This document shows positions 20,368 to 29,125 of a stretch of DNA of 64,000 bases, piece by piece. The stretch spans positions 310,001 to 374,000 of the forward strand of contig NZ_JAODWD010000006.1 in the NCBI RefSeq assembly GCF_025345615.1, written 5' to 3'. Made by a program: the position numbers and the translations under genes. Origin of the DNA: Mycobacterium deserti (GTDB lineage: Bacteria > Actinomycetota > Actinomycetes > Mycobacteriales > Mycobacteriaceae). The notes under the pieces were generated by a model. It made no database searches, was not told the origin of the DNA, and worked only from the letters and a program-made list of their open reading frames with translations. The stretch's first letter is position 1. Every line of letters starts with the position of its first letter.

Positions 20368-21774
20368 CTACGGCGCCGGTGGCGGTGGCGGCGGAATCGG
20401 CTCGCCTGGCGGCGGGGGCGGCGGCGCGGGTGCGGGTGGCGGTGGCGGCGCGGCCGGCGGAGGCGCTGCCCCTGGTGGGGGAGGCGCGGGTGCACCCGGC
20501 GCCGCGGGCGGTGGCGGCCCGTTGAGGAACGTGTTGCCCGGCGCGGGTGCGGGCGTATCGGTCGCGGTGGGGGCTGCCGACTGCTGAGGGCCGTGCTGGG
20601 TCTGGCTGCTGCTGTCGTCGGATGTGCTGCTGCTGTCGGACTGGTCGCTGGAGTTCTGCGAAGAACTCGACGACGTATCCTCCGCGGGTTCGTCGAGCAG
20701 CGGGATCGGCGGGAAGTTCAGCCGCTCCTCGGGGATGTCCGGCGGCGGCACCGGTGGCTGACCGTTGATCAGTAGCGGCCCCTTGGCGCTGTTGAGCAGC
20801 GTCGACCAGCCGCCGTTGCCCAACGTCGCGCCGATGCTGCACGACACCTGGCGGCTGCCCGCCGACCAACTGGGCAGTGAGATCGTGCTGTAGATCAGCG
20901 TCAGCGTGGTACTGCGCAACTGAATCGGCGCCAGGTAGGCGTCCGTCATCCGGGTGCAGGAGTCTTTGATGAACGCATCCTGCTCGGGTTCCGGCGGCAA
21001 CCCGGCCGGGAACTTCTCGCCGACGTTGACCGCGCCCGTGACCTCCATCGCGTGCGGCGCCGCGCAGTCCACCGGGATGTCGGTGGGCTGATTGGTGGAC
21101 GGGTCGATGCCCAGGCAGGTGCCCGCGGGCCACACCTTCGACTGGTCGATCTCGGCGACCTTGCCGGTGAACGCCAGCTGTTGGTTGTTGGCGCCGGGCA
21201 GCTGCACGCCGCACAGCATCCGTCGTTCGCCGGATTGACGCCACGCCTTGTCACCCGACCACAGCATGCTGATGGTGAACCGGCTGTTGGGGTCGAACCG
21301 CTCGCCCAAATAGCGCTTGACCGCGGCGGTGCACTGCTCCTGGCTGATCTGTTGAATGCGCGCGGTTGACGGCGGCGCTGCGTCCGGCCCGTATTCGCTG
21401 CCCGGGAATGTGCGCATGTCCACGGACTCTGCGACCTCGAAGCGGTGCTCAGAAGCGCAGTCGACGATCTCCGCGGCGTCCGGGGTGCGGTCAGGCCAGC
21501 TCAGGCAGTCACCGGCCTTCGCGTGTTCGAAGGTGTCGTTACCGCGCGGGCCCAGCGATATGGTGCTGGCGGTCAGCGCGTTCGCACCGTCGTTCTGCGG
21601 CAGCGCGGTGGTCAGCCCCGCAATGATCAGCGCGCCGAGTGCGGTCAACAGCAGACCGCGTTGCGTGCCAGTGACCTTGAGGCTCTGCCACCACGCCGTC
21701 CGCTGCGACGGCGACTCGTCGCCGTCGTGCGCGAGCTGCTCGTCGCGCTCGGGTGCGTCCAACATCCGCTCCAT
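20368..21774 (-). CDS. Septum-formation-domain membrane protein (Rv3835 homologue)
   Basis: A 468-residue protein. It has a cytoplasmic N-terminus (1-35), one membrane helix (about 37-58, RGLLLTALGALIIAGLTTAL), then two related extracellular domains of the actinobacterial septum-formation type (about 80-195 and 205-330), each with paired Cys (AGDCLSWPD ... EIVDCASEHRFEV; AGTCLGIDP ... IPVDCAAPHAMEV). A Ser-rich linker and a very Pro-rich C-terminal tail follow. It is probably a wall-spanning envelope protein. The ATG at 21774 is chosen since the long upstream frame runs antisense through serS. It is divergent from serS across about 118 bases. Confidence 0.82.
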   Translation of the reverse strand: MERMLDAPERDEQLAHDGDESPSQRTAWWQSLKVTGTQRGLLLTALGALIIAGLTTALPQNDGANALTASTISLGPRGNDTFEHAKAGDCLSWPDRTPDAAEIVDCASEHRFEVAESVDMRTFPGSEYGPDAAPPSTARIQQISQEQCTAAVKRYLGERFDPNSRFTISMLWSGDKAWRQSGERRMLCGVQLPGANNQQLAFTGKVAEIDQSKVWPAGTCLGIDPSTNQPTDIPVDCAAPHAMEVTGAVNVGEKFPAGLPPEPEQDAFIKDSCTRMTDAYLAPIQLRSTTLTLIYSTISLPSWSAGSRQVSCSIGATLGNGGWSTLLNSAKGPLLINGQPPVPPPDIPEERLNFPPIPLLDEPAEDTSSSSSQNSSDQSDSSSTSDDSSSQTQHGPQQSAAPTATDTPAPAPGNTFLNGPPPPAAPGAPAPPPPGAAPPPAAPPPPPAPAPPPPPPGEPIPPPPPPAP

Positions 21775-21879
21775 TGTGACAGGCGTGTCAGGGCTTGTGA
21801 CAAGTGATGCAGTTGTAACGTTACGGGGTTGTGCCTCGACGGGCACGACCTCCCCATGATCAAACGCGTCTGCCGAAAG

Positions 21880-21893
21880 TAGTGTTGCGGCCG
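21880..21893 (+). promoter_or_regulatory. leaderless-type promoter of serS
   Basis: TAGTGT (21880-21885) ends seven bases before the serS GTG; no ribosome site is seen. No T-box or other leader could fit between them. Confidence 0.55.
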
Positions 21894-23152
21894 TGATCGA
21901 CCTCAAGCTGCTGCGCGAGAACCCCGACGTGGTGCGCGCGTCGCAACGTGCCCGCGGCGAAGACCCCGGGCTCGTCGACATTCTGCTCGAGGCCGACACC
22001 ACTCGCCGGGCCGCGGTGTCGGCCGCCGACAACCTGCGCGCCGAGCAGAAGGCCGCCAGCAAGCAGGTCGGTAAAGCCACACCCGACGAGCGGCCGGCGT
22101 TGCTGGAGCGGGCCAAGGAACTCGCAGAACGGGTCAAGGCCGTGGAGGCCGAGCAGGGTGATGCCGAAAAGGCTTTCACCGCAGCGCATATGGCGATTTC
22201 GAACGTGATCGTCGACGGCGTTCCGGCGGGTGGCGAGGACGACTTCGTCGTGCTGGACACGGTGGGGGAGCCGACGGCGGTCCAGAACCCGAAAGACCAC
22301 GTCGAACTCGGCGAGTCACTGGGCCTGATCGACCTGGAGCGGGGAGCCAAGGTCTCGGGCGCGCGGTTCTACTTCCTCACCGGCGCCGGTGCGCTGCTGC
22401 AACTGGGGTTGCTGCAACTAGCGGCGCGACTGGCCACGGAGAACGGGTTCACGCTGATGATCCCGCCGGTGCTGGTGCGCCCGGAGGTCATGGCGGGCAC
22501 CGGCTTCCTCGGCGCGCACGCCGAGGAGGTCTACCGCGTCGAAGCAGACGACCTCTACCTGGTCGGCACCTCGGAGGTGGCGCTGGCCGGTTACCACGCC
22601 GACGAGATCCTCGACTTGTCGAACGGCGCACTGCGGTACGCGGGGTGGTCGTCGTGTTTCCGGCGCGAAGCGGGAAGCCACGGCAAGGACACCCGCGGCA
22701 TCATTCGAGTGCACCAGTTCGACAAGGTCGAGGGCTTCGTCTACTGCAAGCCGCAGGACGCGCAGACCGAGCATGAGCGCCTGCTCGGTTGGCAGCAGCA
22801 GATGCTCGCCAAGATCGAGGTGCCCTACCGCGTCATCGACATCGCCGCGGGCGATCTGGGGTCGTCGGCCGCGCGCAAGTTCGACTGCGAGGCCTGGGTC
22901 CCGACGCAACAGACATATCGCGAGCTGACGTCGACCTCGAACTGCACGACCTTCCAGGCGCGCCGACTCTCGGTGCGCTACCGCGACGAGAACGGCAAAC
23001 CGCAGACCGCGGCGACGCTCAACGGCACCCTGGCCACCACCCGCTGGCTGGTCGCGATCTTGGAGAACCATCAGCAGCCCGACGGGAGCGTGCGGGTGCC
23101 CGAAGCGTTGCGGCCGTTCGTCGGCACCGAGGTGCTCGAACCGAAACGCTGA
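21893..23152 (+). CDS. serS: Seryl-tRNA synthetase
   Basis: A 419-residue class II synthetase that charges tRNA-Ser (Rv3834c). The N-terminal coiled-coil arm binding the tRNA long variable loop spans about 1-110. Motif 2 is WSSCFRREAGSHGKDTRGIIRVHQF, with VEGFVYCKP following. Motif 3 lies near the C-terminus in AATLNGTLATTRWLVAILENHQ. Length and order are normal. The GTG at 21893 gives MIDLKLLRENPD, the standard N-terminus. Confidence 0.97.
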   Translation: MIDLKLLRENPDVVRASQRARGEDPGLVDILLEADTTRRAAVSAADNLRAEQKAASKQVGKATPDERPALLERAKELAERVKAVEAEQGDAEKAFTAAHMAISNVIVDGVPAGGEDDFVVLDTVGEPTAVQNPKDHVELGESLGLIDLERGAKVSGARFYFLTGAGALLQLGLLQLAARLATENGFTLMIPPVLVRPEVMAGTGFLGAHAEEVYRVEADDLYLVGTSEVALAGYHADEILDLSNGALRYAGWSSCFRREAGSHGKDTRGIIRVHQFDKVEGFVYCKPQDAQTEHERLLGWQQQMLAKIEVPYRVIDIAAGDLGSSAARKFDCEAWVPTQQTYRELTSTSNCTTFQARRLSVRYRDENGKPQTAATLNGTLATTRWLVAILENHQQPDGSVRVPEALRPFVGTEVLEPKR

Positions 23153-23206
23153 GGGTTTTGCCGCCCGGATGCCGGGTATCGCCTCCGAACCAGCCAGGAG
23201 GTGAGC

Positions 23207-24355
23207 ATGAAAGCGATGGTGTACCGCGGGCCGTACAAGGTTCGGGTCGAAGAGAAGGACATCCCGCCGATCGAGCATCCCAACGATGCGATCGTGCGCG
23301 TGCAGATGGCCGCGATCTGCGGTTCGGATCTGCACCTTTACCACGGGATGATGCCCGACACCCGGGTCGGCATGACCTTCGGCCACGAGTTCATCGGTGT
23401 CGTCCACGAGGTCGGCCCGTCGGTGCAGAACCTCAAAGCCGGAGACCGGGTCATGGTGCCGTTCAACATCTACTGCGGCTCGTGCTACTTCTGCGCCAAC
23501 GGCCTGTATTCCAACTGCCACAACGTCAATCCGAACGCGACCGCGGTTGGCGGCATCTACGGGTACTCGCACACCTGCGGTGGGTATGACGGTGGGCAGG
23601 CCGAGTTCGTGCGGGTGCCGTTCGCCGACGTCGGGCCCGCGCTCATCCCGGACTGGATGGCCGACGAGGACGCGTTGATGTGTACCGACGCCCTGGCGAC
23701 CGGGTACTTCGGTGCACAGCTGGGCGACATCGTGGAGGGTGACGTGGTCGCGGTGTTCGGCGCGGGACCCGTCGGTCTGTACGCCGCGAAGTCGGCGTGG
23801 CTGATGGGTGCCGGCCGGGTGATCGTCATCGACCACCTCGAATACCGCCTCGACAAGGCCAGGACCTTCGCGCACGCGGAAACCTACAACTTCTCCGAGT
23901 ACGACGACATCGTCGTCGAAATGAAGAAGGCGACAGGCTATCTCGGTGCGGACGTGGTGATCGATGCGGTCGGGGCCGAGGCCGACGGCAACTTCCTGCA
24001 GCACGTCGCGGCTGCGAAACTGAAGATCCAGGGCGGCTCGCCGATCGCGTTGAACTGGGCGATCGATTCGGTCCGCAAGGGCGGCACGGTGTCGGTGATG
24101 GGCGCATACGGCCCGATCTTCAGCGCGGTGAAATTTGGCGACGCGATGAACAAGGGTCTGACCCTGCGGATGAATCAGTGCCCGGTGAAGCGGCAGTGGT
24201 CGCGGCTGTTCTCCCACATACAGAACGGCTACATCGTACCGAGTGACATCGTGACGCACCGTATTCCGCTCGATCACATCGCAGACGCGTATCACATATT
24301 CTCGGCCAAACTCGACAACTGCATCAAGCCGATCATCGTGCCAAGCGCTGCGTGA
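23207..24355 (+). CDS. Zinc-dependent alcohol dehydrogenase (MDR, formaldehyde dehydrogenase-like)
   Basis: A 382-residue medium-chain dehydrogenase. The catalytic zinc site is CGSDLHLYHG plus FGHEFIG. The structural zinc loop has four Cys (CGSCYFCANGLYSNC). The NAD motif is GAGPVGL with an acidic residue at the end of beta-2 (VIVIDHLEYRL), favouring NAD. It resembles the glutathione-independent formaldehyde dehydrogenase/threonine dehydrogenase branch; the substrate is not clear. AGGAGG lies five bases before the ATG at 23207. It is co-oriented with the next gene (13 bases). The pair occupies the place where M. tuberculosis carries the sulfolipid cluster. Confidence 0.85.
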   Translation: MKAMVYRGPYKVRVEEKDIPPIEHPNDAIVRVQMAAICGSDLHLYHGMMPDTRVGMTFGHEFIGVVHEVGPSVQNLKAGDRVMVPFNIYCGSCYFCANGLYSNCHNVNPNATAVGGIYGYSHTCGGYDGGQAEFVRVPFADVGPALIPDWMADEDALMCTDALATGYFGAQLGDIVEGDVVAVFGAGPVGLYAAKSAWLMGAGRVIVIDHLEYRLDKARTFAHAETYNFSEYDDIVVEMKKATGYLGADVVIDAVGAEADGNFLQHVAAAKLKIQGGSPIALNWAIDSVRKGGTVSVMGAYGPIFSAVKFGDAMNKGLTLRMNQCPVKRQWSRLFSHIQNGYIVPSDIVTHRIPLDHIADAYHIFSAKLDNCIKPIIVPSAA

Positions 24356-24368
24356 GGAGAGACGACCC

Positions 24369-24935
24369 GTGACCTACACTGCCGACCATCCGCCAGTCCC
24401 GTCCTCCGACGAACTGCGGGCCCGCATCCCAGGGTGGGGCGTCGACCTCGATCCTGCCGACCGGCCTGCGGTGCCCAAGCAGAATGCCGAGGACACGGGC
24501 GCGCACTGGGACTTCCCTGAACGCCAACCGGAGAAGTGGCCGCGCGAGCGCTCGATCGAGCACAAATTCCTCACCCCGGTGTTCGGCACGTCCACGCCGC
24601 CGCGCGGGCTGTCCGGGGCGATCCGCAAGTTCTCCTACCGCAAGTACAGCGAGGCCCGGGCGGCCCACTGGCTGCTGCTGATCCTCGCCGACCGGGTCGA
24701 CGCCGTCGAGCATCACCTGCAATCCCTGGCGACACTGCGTCCGGACAATCCGATCACCGAGAGCGGCATCAAGTCCGAGTTCACCCACAACGGTGTCGCG
24801 GCGCGTACCAACACCAAGCGCGTCGACCGCAGTCACACCTGGATCGATCCGATCCTGATCGGCGCGCCGTGGGTAATCACCACGGTGGTCGCCGCTCGCG
24901 GAATCAAGAAGGTGGCGAGGGCCGTTCGGCGCTAA
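24369..24935 (+). CDS. Hypothetical protein linked to the ADH
   Basis: A 188-residue protein with no recognised domain. The N-terminal half is polar and Pro-rich (PGWGVDLDPADRPAVPKQ, HWDFPERQPEKWPRE). The middle has SIEHKFLTPVFGTSTPPRGLSGAIRKFSYRK. A helical segment (RAAHWLLLILADRVDAVEHH) and a hydrophobic C-terminal stretch (DPILIGAPWVITTVVAARGI) suggest membrane association. GAGGAGAG precedes the GTG at 24369 by a suitable distance. It is probably co-expressed with the dehydrogenase. Its stop overlaps the stop of the convergent PH-like gene. Confidence 0.65.
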   Translation: MTYTADHPPVPSSDELRARIPGWGVDLDPADRPAVPKQNAEDTGAHWDFPERQPEKWPRERSIEHKFLTPVFGTSTPPRGLSGAIRKFSYRKYSEARAAHWLLLILADRVDAVEHHLQSLATLRPDNPITESGIKSEFTHNGVAARTNTKRVDRSHTWIDPILIGAPWVITTVVAARGIKKVARAVRR

Positions 24936-25264
24936 GCGTCCAGTAGTTCGTCAAGCAACGCGACGAACCGGTCCGGGTGCACCGGCGTGAACGCGGGATT
25001 CGGGTACGTGCCCGGCACATCGAGCGTGATCAACGTCGACTTCAGTGGTCTGCGCACATCCAGTGGCAGCCAGCGGCGCAGATCCGAACTGCCCCACAAG
25101 CGGAACCGGTGCATCCAGTTCAGCGACGTGGCCTTGTATCCCTTCACGGTGCGCAACGGGATGATCTTCGACGTGCCTGACGGAAAGTGGTAGCGGCGCA
25201 ACGTGATCGCCTCACGATCGAGCTGAATCAACCCGTCGTCATAGGCCTGTCGCGAGTCGATCAC
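24932..25264 (-). CDS. Small PH-like conserved protein
   Basis: A 110-residue soluble protein whose beta-rich pattern (DDGLIQLDREAITLRRYHFP, SKIIPLRTVKGYKATSLN, STLITLDVPGTYPNPAFTP, DRFVALLDELL) resembles bacterial pleckstrin-homology-like domains; no name is certain. The GTG at 25264 overlaps the TGA of the Rieske/MBL gene (GTGA), giving tight coupling and suggesting that the two act together. Confidence 0.7.
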   Translation of the reverse strand: MIDSRQAYDDGLIQLDREAITLRRYHFPSGTSKIIPLRTVKGYKATSLNWMHRFRLWGSSDLRRWLPLDVRRPLKSTLITLDVPGTYPNPAFTPVHPDRFVALLDELLDA

Positions 25265-26832
25265 AGCTTTTGGCTTCCGTCTTCTTGCCCCACGCGTGCG
25301 CAGCGCAACTCGTGGCCCTTCGTCGTCAAACACCTGCCGTTCTGCAGGTTCCACTGCCAGCCGTGCAGATTGCAGGTCAACGTCGAACCCTCGACGACTC
25401 CGAACTTCGACAGATCGGCCTTCAGGTGCGGACAGCGACGCTGAATCTCCCAGCCGTCCAGTTGGATCGACGCCGAGTCGTCATGCGCCTCGGCGAACCA
25501 CCCGTCCGCATAGGCGATGCGCTCATCGGTCAGACACTTGAAGAACGTGTACAGATACTCGTTGTAGCCGCCGACCCGCCAGGCGCGGAAACGCGTCGAC
25601 AGGAAGATCGTGTTGACCCAGTCCGGCTCGTTGTCACGCAACACCGTCCGCACCAGTTCGGGCGCCATCGCGAAACCGTAGCGGAACTTTTCGTCGGCGA
25701 TCGGTTCCCGCACAACGCGTTTCGGGAAGTCCAGGACGACGGTCTCGGCACCCAGCCGGAGCTCCACCGGATAGCCGATGCCGTCACAGATCTGGTCGCT
25801 CTGGAGCATGATCGGTTCGAACACCGTGCGCAGCGGTTCCAGCAGTGGTTCGCCCGCCGCGGGCGCCCACCCGGCCTTCTCCGCCGCCAGCACCGGCGCC
25901 ATCCGTTCGGCGTACTCGGCGATGTAGGCCGCCTTGCCCGTGGTGAAGATCGATTCGACGTCGGGCACCGGGTGGGTCAACGATTGCAGTTGCGAGCCAG
26001 TGAAATCAGCCGTCGACCCGGGGATCATCAGCAGTCCGCCGTCGTGGCCGTGACTCCGCATCTGGTCGAGGAACACCGCCTGGTCGGGAAAGATGTTGGC
26101 CGGGTCGTCGTGGTCGTCGTTGAGGTCGCGCAACTCCGGGTCGAGGAAACACGGCGGGCCTGCCGACGGGACCACCCAGGTGGCGCCGACCTGGGCGATG
26201 TACTGGCGGCAACGGTCCATCTGGCGCTGCCGTTTCTGCGTGCCGAAGGCCTCCTTGGCCCGGGCAGGCATGTCGTACACCATCGGGTACCAGATCGCGC
26301 CCGAGTACTGCAGCATGTGCACGTCGACCTGACCGAAGTCGGCATGCACCACATCGAGGTCGACGGGCCGCGCGTCGTTCATGTTGAAGCAGACGGTCTC
26401 GCCGTCGTCGACGATCAGTCCCGAGTCGCCGATCGGGCCGTCGGCCGGCGCGCGCAACGCGATGATCATGACGTCCAGGTCGCCCCTGTGCCCGCTGACG
26501 CGGTGCTTGACCGAGTCGGTGGTCTCGAAGAACCGGTGGAACCCGACCCTCTCCAACTCCCGCCGCAGGTCGGGCACCGGAAAGTCGGGCAACAGCACGA
26601 CGGCGTCCTTGTTGACATGCCTGCGTAGCAGTTTCGGGTCGAAGTGGTCGCGGTGCAGGTGGGAGACGTAGAGGTAGTCGACGTCACCCAAAGCGTCCCA
26701 GTCCAGCGTGCTGTTGTCGGGGAACGGAAACCACGAGGCGAAGTACGCCGGATTGACCCAGGGGTCGCACAGAATGCTCCCTGCCTTGGTGTCGATGCGG
26801 AAACCCGCATGACCGACGCTCGTGACCTGCAC
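25261..26832 (-). CDS. Metallo-beta-lactamase-fold / Rieske [2Fe-2S] protein (Rv3818-like)
   Basis: A 523-residue two-domain protein. The N-terminal metallo-beta-lactamase (UlaG-like) domain spans about 1-310, with the metal motif SHLHRDHFDP near residue 57 and DSGLIVDDGETVCFNMNDA. The C-terminal Rieske domain spans about 420-515, with CPHLKADLSK (CxH) and CNLHGWQWN (CxxH) binding a 2Fe-2S cluster. The same pair of domains in the opposite order is found in CMP-sialic acid hydroxylases, so an oxygenase role is possible but unproven. It is followed by an overlapping PH-like gene. It lies in the place of Rv3818. Confidence 0.85.
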   Translation of the reverse strand: MQVTSVGHAGFRIDTKAGSILCDPWVNPAYFASWFPFPDNSTLDWDALGDVDYLYVSHLHRDHFDPKLLRRHVNKDAVVLLPDFPVPDLRRELERVGFHRFFETTDSVKHRVSGHRGDLDVMIIALRAPADGPIGDSGLIVDDGETVCFNMNDARPVDLDVVHADFGQVDVHMLQYSGAIWYPMVYDMPARAKEAFGTQKRQRQMDRCRQYIAQVGATWVVPSAGPPCFLDPELRDLNDDHDDPANIFPDQAVFLDQMRSHGHDGGLLMIPGSTADFTGSQLQSLTHPVPDVESIFTTGKAAYIAEYAERMAPVLAAEKAGWAPAAGEPLLEPLRTVFEPIMLQSDQICDGIGYPVELRLGAETVVLDFPKRVVREPIADEKFRYGFAMAPELVRTVLRDNEPDWVNTIFLSTRFRAWRVGGYNEYLYTFFKCLTDERIAYADGWFAEAHDDSASIQLDGWEIQRRCPHLKADLSKFGVVEGSTLTCNLHGWQWNLQNGRCLTTKGHELRCARVGQEDGSQKL

Positions 26833-26869
26833 GAATACCCTTTCTTGCGGTGTACGGTTCGGGTCGAGT

Positions 26870-27568
26870 TTAGCCCGTCAGAGGGTCCTCCTCGTCCCAC
26901 GCGCGTCGGTAGTAGGCGATCCGCTCCGTGTCGGCCGCGACGCCGTACGCCTCGAGCAGCAACTCCTGGAAACCACCGGGGCCTTCGCTCGGAAAGTTCC
27001 AGTCCAGAGACAGCGTTGCGATGGCGAGGTCGGCCCATCGGTCAGCGACCCCGAGGTCACCGACATCGACATGCCCGCTGAACATGCCGTCGTCGGTCAT
27101 CAGGGTGTTGGGCGCGCAGGCGTCGCCGTGGCAGACAACGAGCCGGTCGGCCTGCGGCGCGTCGACGGGCACCCAGGACGGCGTGCCGAATGGACACTGG
27201 TCGACCGGCAGCGCCTCGTGCAGGTGCCGGAGCCCCGTGCCGATCGCACGGGCGGCGGTCCGGGGATCGTCGGCCCAGCGCGGATCGACAGCCGAGCGAC
27301 CTTCAAGGCGCGCGGTATGTAGCCAACCCGGTCCATGCGCCAGCACGGCGGGAACCGGCGTGAAGCGCGTCGCCCAGCGCAGCCGCGGGACCTCGGCCGC
27401 CAGCAGGTGCGCCGAGACGGCGGGATACACCTTGACGTACTCGCGCCCGCCGTCGACCGAGAACGTGACTCCGCCCAACTCGTTGACCCACACCGCGACC
27501 ACTGGTCGGCCCGCCGCGATCTCGATGACGACGTCGGGTATCGGCACGGGTTCGGTGGGAAAGGTCAC
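26870..27568 (-). CDS. Aminoglycoside phosphotransferase-family kinase (Rv3817 homologue)
   Basis: A 232-residue APH-type kinase. The phosphate-transfer loop VVCHGDACAPNTLM (HGDxxxxN) is near residue 150, and the metal-binding Asp is in GHVDVGDLGVADRWADLA. The N-lobe is short with a GGVTFSV turn. Such proteins phosphorylate small molecules; without the exact subgroup the substrate cannot be named, and drug resistance should not be assumed. The GTG at 27568 (MTFPTEPVPIPDVV) is the first reasonable start. It is divergent from the PlsC gene, with 18 bases between starts. Confidence 0.82.
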   Translation of the reverse strand: MTFPTEPVPIPDVVIEIAAGRPVVAVWVNELGGVTFSVDGGREYVKVYPAVSAHLLAAEVPRLRWATRFTPVPAVLAHGPGWLHTARLEGRSAVDPRWADDPRTAARAIGTGLRHLHEALPVDQCPFGTPSWVPVDAPQADRLVVCHGDACAPNTLMTDDGMFSGHVDVGDLGVADRWADLAIATLSLDWNFPSEGPGGFQELLLEAYGVAADTERIAYYRRAWDEEDPLTG

Positions 27569-27586
27569 GCGACTAGGCTGCCTGAT

Positions 27587-28363
27587 GTGGAACCGGTGTA
27601 CGGAACAGTCATCGCGCTCGCCCGACTCATCTGGCGCGTGCAGGGGTTGACGTTCACCGTCACCGGCGTGGAGAACCTCCCCGCCACCGGCGGTGCGGTG
27701 ATCGCGATCAACCACACCAGCTACTTCGACTTCACCTTCGCCGGCCTGCCCGCCTACCGACAGGGACAGGGACGCAAGGTGCGGTTCATGGCGAAGAAAG
27801 AGGTGTTCGACCACAAGATCACCGGCCCGATCATGCGCAGCCTGCGCCACATCGAGGTTGACCGCGACAGCGGCGCGGCGTCCTACGAACAGGCCTGCCA
27901 GCGCCTGCGGGAAGGCGAGTTCGTCGGCGTCTACCCGGAGGCGACGATCAGCCGTAGCTTTGAGATCAAGGACTTCAAGTCCGGAGCCGCGCGCATGGCG
28001 ATCGCCGCCGACGTGCCGATCGTCCCGCACATCGTCTGGGGCGCCCAACGCATCTGGACCAAGGGCCACCCGAAGAAGATGTGGCGTCCCAAGGTTCCGA
28101 TTACCGTGGCGGTCGGCGAGCCGATTCCGCCGACCCTGCCCGCGACAGAACTCACTGCGCTGCTGCATTCGCGGATGCAGCATCTGCTGGAGCGCGTGCA
28201 GGACTCCTACGGGCCCCATCCGCCCGGCGAGTTCTGGGTGCCGCACCGACTCGGTGGTGGCGCGCCGACGCTGGCCGAAGCCAGCCGCATGGACGCCGAG
28301 GAAGCGGCCGAGAAGGCGGCCCGCCGCGCCGAACGCGGTGACCCGACGGGCCCGCCGGAGTAA
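27587..28363 (+). CDS. PlsC-like acyltransferase 1 (Rv3816c homologue)
   Basis: A 258-residue 1-acylglycerol-3-phosphate acyltransferase-family enzyme. The catalytic HxxxxD is NHTSYFDF, the acceptor-binding block is VGVYPEATISRSF (equivalent to the EGTRS motif), and VPIVPHIVWGAQRIW is the fourth block. It probably acylates lysophospholipid or a related lipid at the membrane. A leaderless start is likely: TAGGCT (27574-27579) ends seven bases before the GTG at 27587. The second PlsC follows after four bases. M. tuberculosis has three such genes in a row (Rv3814c-Rv3816c); here there are two. Confidence 0.9.
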   Translation: MEPVYGTVIALARLIWRVQGLTFTVTGVENLPATGGAVIAINHTSYFDFTFAGLPAYRQGQGRKVRFMAKKEVFDHKITGPIMRSLRHIEVDRDSGAASYEQACQRLREGEFVGVYPEATISRSFEIKDFKSGAARMAIAADVPIVPHIVWGAQRIWTKGHPKKMWRPKVPITVAVGEPIPPTLPATELTALLHSRMQHLLERVQDSYGPHPPGEFWVPHRLGGGAPTLAEASRMDAEEAAEKAARRAERGDPTGPPE

Positions 28364-28367
28364 CCGG

Positions 28368-29123
28368 ATGGAGCCCGTTTTCCGCACCATCGAAATCGCG
28401 GCCAGGGTGGCGGTCAGGGCTACCGGAACCCGAATCGACTACCGGGGCCTGGACAACATCCCGGCAAGCGGCGGCGCGGTCATCGCTATCAACCACACCA
28501 GCTATATCGACTTTCTTCCCGCAGCCTTGGCCGTGATGTATCGCAACCGCAGGATGCGGTTCATGATCAAGGCGGAGATGGAGGAGGTGAAGGTCGTCGG
28601 CTGGCTGATCAAGCACACGGGCACCATCCCCGTCGATCGGCGTGCCGGTGCGGGCGCGTATGCCGTCGCGGTTGAACGGTTGCGCGCCGGGGAACTCGTC
28701 GGCGTGTACCCCGAAGCCACCATCAGCCGCAGCTTCGAGCTCAAGGAGTTCAAGACCGGCGCGGTGCGCATGGCCATCGAGGCGCAGGTGCCGATCGTGC
28801 CGCTGATCGTATGGGGCGCACAGCGGGCGTGGACGAAGGATCATCCACGGGCGTTGGGGCGCAAGAAGTTTCCGATGATCGTGTCGGTCGGTGAACCGAT
28901 TCGGCCCGGCGGTGCGACCGGGGAACTCGGGACGACCCTGCGCACGGCGATGACGGGGTTGTTGGAGCACGCACAGTTGGAGTACCCGCATCCCGAGGGC
29001 GCGTTCTGGGTGCCCCGCCGGCTGGGCGGTGCCGCGCCGACGCCGGAGGAAGCGAAGGCGCTCGACGAAGCGGAACTGGTGCAGCGGGCGCGCAGGCGGG
29101 CCGAGCGAGAGGCGAAGAGCTGA
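28368..29123 (+). CDS. PlsC-like acyltransferase 2
   Basis: A 251-residue paralogue of the preceding gene, sharing the layout NHTSYIDF (HxxxxD), GVYPEATISRSFELKEFKTG and VPIVPLIVWGAQRAW. The C-terminal FWVPRRLGGAAPTPEEA tail is common to both. It is probably a lysophosphatidate-type acyltransferase with different acyl or acceptor preference. The ATG at 28368 is four bases after the stop of copy 1. Its stop is two bases before the 35-base mini-ORF ladder leading into the HAD gene, so all three may be one transcript. Confidence 0.9.
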   Translation: MEPVFRTIEIAARVAVRATGTRIDYRGLDNIPASGGAVIAINHTSYIDFLPAALAVMYRNRRMRFMIKAEMEEVKVVGWLIKHTGTIPVDRRAGAGAYAVAVERLRAGELVGVYPEATISRSFELKEFKTGAVRMAIEAQVPIVPLIVWGAQRAWTKDHPRALGRKKFPMIVSVGEPIRPGGATGELGTTLRTAMTGLLEHAQLEYPHPEGAFWVPRRLGGAAPTPEEAKALDEAELVQRARRRAEREAKS

Positions 29124-29125
29124 AG

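Noticed and set aside
22418..24295. 625-codon minus-strand frame
   Set aside because: Antisense to serS and the dehydrogenase, both complete and in the expected frame.
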